A stretch of 64,000 nt of DNA from Erpobdella octoculata (lineage: Eukaryota > Annelida > Clitellata > Hirudinida > Erpobdellidae): NCBI GenBank assembly GCA_963978895.1, contig OZ022242.1, forward strand, positions 29,237,306 through 29,301,305, in the 5' to 3' direction. The notes under the pieces were generated by a model. That model was given only the letters and a program-made list of their open reading frames with translations. It did not search any database and was not told the origin of the DNA. This document shows positions 44,787 to 53,220 of this stretch, piece after piece. How positions within the stretch are numbered: the first letter of the stretch is position 1; every line of letters starts with the position of its first letter. The position numbers and the translations under genes are program-made.

Positions 44787-45184
44787 TGTGACGATTCCGC
44801 CTTTGCGAAGTCGTCGATATTGCTGGAGAAAATTTGAGTCTAAATAAAGTTTAAGACACTCTTTAACAGTATTAGATGTTTTATTAACGAGTACAGTTCG
44901 AAAACTTTATCAAACGACGCGACAGATACAAAAAACAGTTTCAACTTCGATCAAGCAATGGCGAACAATGGCGAACAAGAAGCAGGAACAAGAAGAAGGG
45001 CCGAAGTAGTTCGCGACAGCCTTATAAATACAAGCCCTCCAGGCTACAGGCTACAGGCTAAAACGTTCAAATATTCGCGCAACCATCCAAACACGCAACG
45101 TTGTGCAATACCCGATGCACCGCCTGCGCCGGAAATCCCAAAGTTTAGATCCAGGCACGCACACGCGTAAACGCGGGCGTGACA
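44787..45184 (-). repeat. 3' LTR of the Gmr1-like element
   Basis: TGTGACGATTCCGCC...GGGCGTGACA on the plus strand, 398 bp, same sequence as 50872-51269 by eye. The 70-codon plus-strand open frame in each LTR is antisense to the element and is not called. Confidence 0.95.
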
Positions 45185-45186
45185 TA

Positions 45187-45197
45187 CCTCCCCCCCT
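45187..45197 (-). other. Polypurine tract
   Basis: On the minus strand AGGGGGGGAGG lies two bases from the 3' LTR; expected primer for plus-strand DNA synthesis. Confidence 0.8.
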
Positions 45198-45654
45198 AAA
45201 GTCGGTAACGATCCTTCTCGTTATCGGCCATATCTTCATTCTTTGATCTGGGTCGATCCGGTTGGCTGAGTGTGGATCCGGTTGACTGAATGGTTTCCTT
45301 CGTCGTCGGGTTTCCTGGTGCTCGTCTGGGAACCTGCAAATCCAGAACAGTCGTGACGATGAGCCACACGCGAAAGAAAGACGTGGTCGAAGAACCTTCC
45401 GAGCAAGGACAAAGGAGACGTCCTGCAGCTCTTTGTTCAGTGACGCGCTCTTCTTCCTGGAGACCTGCAAATAAAAACTTGCGACCGATCCACTTTATCG
45501 TTAACCAAGATCGCCCAGAGAAAGAAATTAACCAAAGAACATTACAAAGCTACCCATATAACTAACACCAATTTCTGATAACAATGAAATATTTAACCAA
45601 AGATTATACACCCTAGGATAAATAAACCTAATTGTAGCCACAGCTACTCCAAAC

Positions 45655-48600
45655 CTAACTTAATCGAGACAGGACGTCAGCTACTATATTCTGTTTACCT
45701 GACCTATATTTGAAAGTCAGATTAAATTCCTGGATGGCAAGTGCCCATCGAGTCAATTTAGCGCTTTTGGAAACTGACTCGGTAAGGTACGTGAGAGGAT
45801 TATGATCCGAAAAAATCACGATCTCAGATAACAATATCCAGGATTTGAATTTACTTAGAGCCCACACGACAGCATAAGCCTCTCTCTCTATGGTGGACCA
45901 CCTCGTCTGAGTAGGGGTTAACTTCAGACTGGCAAAAGCAATAGGGACTTCTGCCCCTTCTCCACTCCCCTGGAACAAACAACACCCAACAGCCACTCCA
46001 CTAGCATCCGTTGCTAAACCAAACCCTTTACTATAATCAATTGTGCTTAGGGTTGTAGCATTGGTAAGGTCGTCTATGAGTTTTTGTAAGGCGACCTGGT
46101 GTTTGCCTTCCCAAAGAATTTTGTTGGGAACACCCTTTTTAGTCAACTCAGTGATAGGATGGGCAGTCTGGGCTAGATTGGGTATGAAGTTGCGGAAATA
46201 ACTGAACAACCCCATTATCCGCTTGACTTCCTTTTTATTTGTGGGAGGTTTGATCTCTTGTACAATGGCTATTTTATCGGGATCAGGTGCGACAATCCCC
46301 GAGCCTACGACATGTCCTAAAAATACCACCTTAGGTTGTACAAACCGACATTTTTCCAGGTTTAGGGTCAACCCTACATTTTTAATGATGGTGAAAAATT
46401 GCAAAAGATGTAGTTTGTGTTCTTCCCAACTAGACGAAATAACGGCAAAATCATCAATAAACGGCTCCGTAAAGGATCTTATTGGTTGAAGGATCATCGA
46501 TATCGCCCTCATGAAAGTATTTCCCGCCGATTTTAGACCAAAGGGCATTCTGCGAAACTCAAACAACCCTTCTTCACAAGAAAATGCCGTTAACCATGCT
46601 GATTCCGGATCTATAGGAATTTGCCAGTACCCTTTGCGTGCATCAAAACAGCTTATGAATTTTGCTCTGCCGACCTTCTGAAGTACGTTGGGGATATCGG
46701 GAATGGGAAAGCAGTCTCCCTTCGTATAACGATTAACATGACGATAGTCGATGGCTATACGGACTCCCTTTTCTCCCTTAGGTCCCTTCAAAACACAAAC
46801 CATCGGGCTTACCATGGGACTCTGCGATGGTACAATGACACCCTGGCGAAGCATATCTTGTATCTGATTAGCCACTTCTACCTTCAACAATTCAGGGGTT
46901 CTATAGGCTCTCAGGTGTTTGGGGGTAAAGTCAGGAGAAATCGCGATTTTGTGAGATACTACAGAACAAACTCCTAATGATTCTGAGAATATCTCGGGAA
47001 AATCATCAATTATGTCACATAATTGTGTGCGATAATCCTGTGAAAGATGGTCCAAACAGCCCTTTGCTACCCTACAACTCGGAGGTTTATCCTGACAAGG
47101 AACAAACTTACTTGGAAAATCAATCAAACCAAATTCGTGGTCCTTCTCGTATACTACAGAACAATTATTATTAATGGCGGTTTCTATTCGGTCATGGTAT
47201 TTCCGAATCTTATTTGCATGTAGATGGTGTTTACAGCCCTCAATTTCCACTAAATAAGAGTATGGTGCTTTCACCTTCACTATTACCCCGGGACCCTGCC
47301 ATCTCTTCATAAATTTAGACCCCCCTTTTACAGGTGCTAAAATTATTACTCTGTCACCTACACAAAAAGACCTATCACTGCTCCTAACGTTATATTTTCG
47401 TGCGTAATTGCTCTGCTCTTGGTCTCCTGCAATTTCAGCAAATTCCTTAGCTAACTGTAGGTTTTGTCTGAGATCGGCTAAGTATTTGTACGGATTCTTA
47501 CCTAAATGAAAAGGTAACTCCTTTTCGTTACTCCAAGAGTCTCTGAGGATAGCAAGTGGTCCTCGTGGCAAAGTACCATACACTAATGTATAAGGAGCAA
47601 TATGAGTTGTCGATGACGGTTTCTCACGTAAACTCCATAATACAAAAGGAAGAACCTTAAACCACTCCTTAGGATGTGCCTCAACCAATTTAAAAATCAT
47701 GTTCTTAAGACTCTGGTTACACCTCTCCACTAACCCGGATGCTTCAGGATGCCCTGGGGTGTTAAACCTAGGACTGCACCCCAAACATTTAAGAAAAGTC
47801 GTCGTTAACTGATTTTTGAAATTCGTACCACAATCGGAACTAATTATTCGTGGTATGGAAAACGTCATAAAGATCTGAATAAGGATCTCACATACAGATT
47901 TAGCATCTAATGACCTTAATGGATAAGCCATCGGCCATCTGGAGAACAAATCGACAACAACCAGGGCATAATTGTACTTGGGTCGGACAGTCACACTATC
48001 ACCCGCTGGAATTATGGGCCCTATGCAATCCATAACTAAATGATTAAATGGTAGTTCATCTCCCCTTGGAATGGGAGTTATGGGGACTCGGTCTCTTTTT
48101 CTAACAGGTGCCCTTAACTGGCACACGGGGCACGACTCACAATAGGTTTGGACTTGTTTCTCCATATCGGGAAACCAAAAGCTGAGTCGAATACGCTGCC
48201 GTGTACTCTTGGCAGCCATGTGCCCCGAATAGGGAGCATCATGCCCCATCTGTAACACTGCAAGTATACGACTCCTGGGCAAACACAACTGTTTTATGGA
48301 ATGACCCCACTGATTCTCCTTGTGAAACAAAAGTCCCCGGTCGATATAAAAGTTTTTACGCTTATCTATACCTAGCAACCAGAAGGACTCCAGTGAAGGA
48401 CAATCATGTTGCTCTTTAGCAAACGCATCGGGATCATTACTATCGTCTACCCCCTGACAATCATCGTTAATGGTTGTAAATCGAGCGTCGGTTCGTGAAT
48501 CACTTCCGCCTGCATCAGCACCTGGACAAATATCATCACCCGCAACTACAGAAACACCTATGTCCTGACAAGTATCGGTCTGTGAATCAACTTTCCTAGC

Positions 48601-50577
48601 ATCAGCACCTGGACAAATATCATCACCCGAAACCACAGAAGCACCTATGCCCTGACAAGTATCGGCCTGAGAATCAACTTTCCTAGCGTCAGCAGCACGA
48701 GAAACACCTTCACCGAGAATCAATGCAACATCTGGACTATGCTCATCATTACGAGGTCCATCTAAAACAAAATATTGTGAATTAGTTATTTCAAGACTGG
48801 GAACATTCACATCAGAGTCATGTGCATTTTGTTTGTTCTTAATAGGGTATGCAACGGTATCATACAATGATATCGTTTTTAATAAATTACTTACGGAGGG
48901 AGTGATAATAATTTGCTCATTAAGATTTGGGACGACAGCAAACCATGCACGAACCTTGGGTGCTAGGTTCACAATGTCATCACCCACAAGATCTGGTCGA
49001 ACAACTAATCTAACACAACCTACAATTTCTGGTTGACCTTTAAGGCCGGATAATTTTATAAATTTATGTGGTACCCTATGAAGAGATTTAATTAAATCTT
49101 CTCTAATGCAACATACTTCTGCACCACCATCAATCAAAGCTGGAATAGATGGTAATTGATCGATAAATACATTCTCATAAGACCTAATGTGATAATCATC
49201 AACATCTATAATGGGACATGCTTCGGGACAGGGAAAAGATTTTTGACCATCAAACAATATTTTCCTATCAACGAGACCTCTAAAGGAATTTTTTGACTGA
49301 GAGGACAAATTTTTATCATCAACAAATGTTTTCCTATCACCGAGACAATTAAAGGAATTTTCTGTTTGACAACAATTAATTCTGGGATTAGGTAAGTTTG
49401 AGGAAGGGAATTTATGTAGAGGACATTCCTTGAACGAATGACCCTTCTTATGGCATTTGAAGCATAAACCATACTTTTTATCCTTATCCATATTAGGATC
49501 AATGGATATTTTAGTCATTCTATTAGGAATGGGAGACCCTGACCCTTTATCTGTTGGTTTTGGGTTGTTGAATCGGGGCGGTCTAGTCTCATGCTCGTGT
49601 GTGGCCATGTAGCTATCCGCAACGCGTGAAAGCTCTAGATGATTTAACCAATCATCCTTTTCCTGAGTTAAAATAAAATCTGCACAACTGGGAGACATTA
49701 GTTGTTTCAACCTATCGGCACACATCAAACTAACTAATTGATGGAAATTCTCATCAATATTCCTACTTTTAATATAATACGATAACGCTGTGTGTAATTC
49801 CGAAGCTACCTGTGAATAAGTCTCACCAGGTCTCCTTTTTACAGCATAAAACCTCTCCCTCAAAAGACTGGGAGTGACCCGAAATTCCTGCAATAGAATT
49901 TGCTTTAATTCCTCATAGTCACCTAACTGAGCAATGGTCAATCGACTCAAGACTGAGCGAGCTCTATTATTCAAATGGGCCTGCAATATTTTGGGTTTTA
50001 CATCATCATCAACTTGGTATGATGCAAACTGATTCTCTAGATACTGAAAATACCCCGGTATTGCAGCAGGATCTGAGGGAAACTCTGCCATTATACCCTT
50101 CATGGCATTCTGAAAGCGACTAGAGCGAACGGCTAAGGAAACCTCAAGACTATTGTGGTCCTGAATCCTTTCACGTTCCAGCTCTAGTTTAGCTTCAGCA
50201 AGTCTGCGGGTTGCCCTATCCTCATCTAACCTAGCGTCAGCGAGCCTACGCTCCTGTTCTAATTTAGCTTCAGCGAGTCTGCTCTCCTGTTCTAATTTAG
50301 CTTCAGCAAGTCTGCGATTTGCCCTATCTTCATCTAACCTAGCTTCAGCGAGTCTACGCTCCTGTTCTAACTTAGCTTCTTTTGCCGCCAATTCTGCTTC
50401 GCGCAATGCTAATTTACGCTCAGCTATTTCTGACTTAGAACTTTTGCTAACGTTAGCATCATCACTAACTCTACGTGGACGCCGACTATCATCAACAAAT
50501 TGATAGTGCTCCTCGCTAAGGATCTCTGTTGGACTATCCAGCGCAACTGACTCTTCAACCGTAGGGGTTCTAATCAT
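45655..50577 (-). CDS. Gmr1-like Gag-protease-integrase-RT-RNase H polyprotein
   Basis: 1640 codons, no stops. Residues 50-140: charged coiled-coil of imperfect repeats (AEAKLEQERRLA-like). 141-345: Gag capsid-like. 372-385: CCHC zinc knuckle CFKCHKKGHSFKEC. 481-491: protease-like LIDGGAEVCCI, with DGG instead of DS/TG. 630-690: a tandem duplication with DDICPGADA. 779-819: integrase zinc-binding region. Catalytic D850, D915, E951 (spacing D-64-D-35-E). 1073-1112: C-terminal GPY-like module. 1216-1420: RT with catalytic FIDD at 1373-1376. 1521-1640: RNase H with D1524, E1564, D1591 and a final VADVLSRLS. Integrase precedes RT, and RNase H ends the protein. The start ATG at 50577 follows a leader of about 270 bp after the primer binding site. 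All catalytic residues of integrase, RT and RNase H are present. Confidence 0.95.
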   Translation of the reverse strand: MIRTPTVEESVALDSPTEILSEEHYQFVDDSRRPRRVSDDANVSKSSKSEIAERKLALREAELAAKEAKLEQERRLAEARLDEDRANRRLAEAKLEQESRLAEAKLEQERRLADARLDEDRATRRLAEAKLELERERIQDHNSLEVSLAVRSSRFQNAMKGIMAEFPSDPAAIPGYFQYLENQFASYQVDDDVKPKILQAHLNNRARSVLSRLTIAQLGDYEELKQILLQEFRVTPSLLRERFYAVKRRPGETYSQVASELHTALSYYIKSRNIDENFHQLVSLMCADRLKQLMSPSCADFILTQEKDDWLNHLELSRVADSYMATHEHETRPPRFNNPKPTDKGSGSPIPNRMTKISIDPNMDKDKKYGLCFKCHKKGHSFKECPLHKFPSSNLPNPRINCCQTENSFNCLGDRKTFVDDKNLSSQSKNSFRGLVDRKILFDGQKSFPCPEACPIIDVDDYHIRSYENVFIDQLPSIPALIDGGAEVCCIREDLIKSLHRVPHKFIKLSGLKGQPEIVGCVRLVVRPDLVGDDIVNLAPKVRAWFAVVPNLNEQIIITPSVSNLLKTISLYDTVAYPIKNKQNAHDSDVNVPSLEITNSQYFVLDGPRNDEHSPDVALILGEGVSRAADARKVDSQADTCQGIGASVVSGDDICPGADARKVDSQTDTCQDIGVSVVAGDDICPGADAGGSDSRTDARFTTINDDCQGVDDSNDPDAFAKEQHDCPSLESFWLLGIDKRKNFYIDRGLLFHKENQWGHSIKQLCLPRSRILAVLQMGHDAPYSGHMAAKSTRQRIRLSFWFPDMEKQVQTYCESCPVCQLRAPVRKRDRVPITPIPRGDELPFNHLVMDCIGPIIPAGDSVTVRPKYNYALVVVDLFSRWPMAYPLRSLDAKSVCEILIQIFMTFSIPRIISSDCGTNFKNQLTTTFLKCLGCSPRFNTPGHPEASGLVERCNQSLKNMIFKLVEAHPKEWFKVLPFVLWSLREKPSSTTHIAPYTLVYGTLPRGPLAILRDSWSNEKELPFHLGKNPYKYLADLRQNLQLAKEFAEIAGDQEQSNYARKYNVRSSDRSFCVGDRVIILAPVKGGSKFMKRWQGPGVIVKVKAPYSYLVEIEGCKHHLHANKIRKYHDRIETAINNNCSVVYEKDHEFGLIDFPSKFVPCQDKPPSCRVAKGCLDHLSQDYRTQLCDIIDDFPEIFSESLGVCSVVSHKIAISPDFTPKHLRAYRTPELLKVEVANQIQDMLRQGVIVPSQSPMVSPMVCVLKGPKGEKGVRIAIDYRHVNRYTKGDCFPIPDIPNVLQKVGRAKFISCFDARKGYWQIPIDPESAWLTAFSCEEGLFEFRRMPFGLKSAGNTFMRAISMILQPIRSFTEPFIDDFAVISSSWEEHKLHLLQFFTIIKNVGLTLNLEKCRFVQPKVVFLGHVVGSGIVAPDPDKIAIVQEIKPPTNKKEVKRIMGLFSYFRNFIPNLAQTAHPITELTKKGVPNKILWEGKHQVALQKLIDDLTNATTLSTIDYSKGFGLATDASGVAVGCCLFQGSGEGAEVPIAFASLKLTPTQTRWSTIEREAYAVVWALSKFKSWILLSEIVIFSDHNPLTYLTESVSKSAKLTRWALAIQEFNLTFKYRSGKQNIVADVLSRLS

Positions 50578-50846
50578 ATTTATGAAACCTTACTACACAG
50601 AAGAAAAGCAAGAAAAACCTAACTGGGCAATCCGGCAACGATAAAATCTCTAACCTGAGATGTGGATCGGCCCTCCTTGCGAAATGGATGTCGCCACGTG
50701 GTCGAACTGAACGGTCTGAAACTGTCCGCCTGGACTCTTTCTCCAACCTGAATCGTCAATCGTCGATCTTCAAACTCGGTAGAACTTCGTCAACTGGATG
50801 AACTCCACCACCCCAGGACGACTCTGATCGATGTATCGACTGACTG

Positions 50847-50862
50847 TCCCACGCTGCCACCA
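50847..50862 (-). other. Primer binding site of the Gmr1-like element
   Basis: On the minus strand TGGTGGCAGCGTGGGA lies nine bases inside the 5' LTR. Its complement ends in CCA as a tRNA 3' end would. The tRNA species is not assigned. Confidence 0.78.
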
Positions 50863-50871
50863 AAAATGCAA

Positions 50872-51269
50872 TGTGACGATTCCGCCTTTGCGAAGTCGTC
50901 GATATTGCTGGAGAAAATTTGAGTCTAAATAAAGTTTAAGACACTCTTTAACAGTATTAGATGTTTTATTAACGAGTACAGTTCGAAAACTTTATCAAAC
51001 GACGCGACAGATACAAAAAACAGTTTCAACTTCGATCAAGCAATGGCGAACAATGGCGAACAAGAAGCAGGAACAAGAAGAAGGGCCGAAGTAGTTCGCG
51101 ACAGCCTTATAAATACAAGCCCTCCAGGCTACAGGCTACAGGCTAAAACGTTCAAATATTCGCGCAACCATCCAAACACGCAACGTTGTGCAATACCCGA
51201 TGCACCGCCTGCGCCGGAAATCCCAAAGTTTAGATCCAGGCACGCACACGCGTAAACGCGGGCGTGACA
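50872..51269 (-). repeat. 5' LTR of the Gmr1-like element
   Basis: 398 bp, identical by eye to the 3' LTR. TG...CA ends, flanked by GAGAAC. Confidence 0.95.
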
Positions 51270-51275
51270 GAGAAC

Positions 51276-52052
51276 ATTGAACAGTGGATGGCTTCTAATC
51301 GTCTAAAACTGAATGGCGATAAGACTGAATTAATCTGGATAGGTGCAAGATCAAATTTGCAACGGAGTAAAGCAAAAGCTTTGTTAGTTGCTGGGGCTTT
51401 GGTTGCCCCCACAGAAGTTTTTCGAAACCTAGGTGTTTATGTCGATTCTGAGCTTTCCATGAAAGATCATATATCTAAACTGTCAAAAACCTGTTTTTTC
51501 CAACTACGACAACTTAGAACCATACGAAGGTCTCTGACAAGTGAAGCAACACGTCTCCTGCTGCATTCGTTTGTTGTAAGTAGACTTGACTACTGCAACT
51601 CTCTATTTACAGGCTTACCTCTTAGTGCTGTTGGAAAGATTCAACGTATTCAAAATGCAGCTGCTCGTCTTTTTGGTGGACTAAAGAAACATGATCATGT
51701 GACTGCAATAATGAAAACTGAACTCCGGTGGCTGCGTATCTCTGAGCGAATTACTTTCAAAATTGGGACTTTAGTCTACAAGGCGCTCCATGGCGAAGCC
51801 CACTCATATTTGCAAGAGCTGTGTGTTACTGTGTCTGATAACAATTCTTACTTATCTCGTCACAGATCTGCTAGTCGTGGTGATCTAGTTGTTCCCATAA
51901 CTCTAACAAAAACTTACGGCAGTCGAGCCTTCAGTATAGCAGGACCGGCAACATGGAACATGCTGCCTGCCAGCATCCGAGAAGCCACTACATTGAGTTT
52001 ATTCAAGGCCAAGCTAAAGACATTTCTGTTTGCGAAATCCTATCCAAATTGA
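51276..52052 (+). pseudogene. L2-like LINE reverse transcriptase, part 2
   Basis: It continues from part 1: IEQWMASNRLKLNGDKTELI, NLGVYVDSELSMKDHISKLS and SFVVSRLDYCNSLFTGLP, then RIQNAAARLFGGLKKHDHVT, ELRWLRISERITFKIG and a C-terminal RAFSIAGPATWNMLPASIRE. This is the thumb and C-terminal region typical of L2-like ORF2 proteins. Open to TGA at 52050-52052. It is non-functional because of 5' truncation and the LTR-element insertion. Confidence 0.87.
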
Positions 52053-52233
52053 TGATCAGAGAGAAATTATTTCATTTTTCCTGACATGCTGATTTTTGTG
52101 TTTTATATTATTTTTTGCTTTATTTTTATTGTTTTGTTTTGTTGTTCTTATTGTAAAAGGAGCCCTGAGGTGTTACACAAAAGGGCGCTTGAAATCCAAA
52201 TAAACTTAAACTTAAACTTAAACTTAAACTTAA

Positions 52234-53020
<787 letters not shown>

Positions 53021-53029
53021 GACATACAT

Positions 53030-53184
53030 ATATACATACATACATACATACATACATACATACATACATACATACATACATACATACATACATACCTACA
53101 TAAATACATACACACACATACATAATTTGAATGAGCATTTAGTGCCGAAATATTGTAAAAAACACATACATACATACATACACA

Positions 53185-53218
<34 letters not shown>
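53030..53218. repeat. (ATAC)n array and poly-T tract
   Basis: ATAC/ACAC tetranucleotide repeats 53030-53125 and 53160-53186 flank a short unique segment (GTGCCGAAATATTGTAAAAA) that recurs near 62822. A run of T (53187-53218) is the poly-A tail of the minus-strand LINE. Confidence 0.85.

Positions 53219-53220
<2 letters not shown>

Larger units (their letters stand above)
44787..51269 (-). mobile_element. Complete Gmr1-like Ty3/Gypsy retrotransposon
   Basis: 398-bp LTRs at 44787-45184 and 50872-51269 read as identical. The target duplication GAGAAC lies at 44781-44786 and 51270-51275. On the minus strand the order is LTR, primer binding site, one 1640-codon ORF, purine tract, LTR, 6483 bp in total. 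Integrase lies before RT, the arrangement that defines Gmr1-like Gypsy elements. It interrupts an L2-like LINE. Identical LTRs and an open ORF suggest a very recent insertion, possibly still competent. Confidence 0.95.

Noticed and set aside
44958..45170. 70-codon ORF found twice, identical (also 51043-51255)
   Set aside because: It is antisense sequence of the 398-bp LTR, duplicated because LTRs are duplicated. Identity reflects LTR age, not selection.
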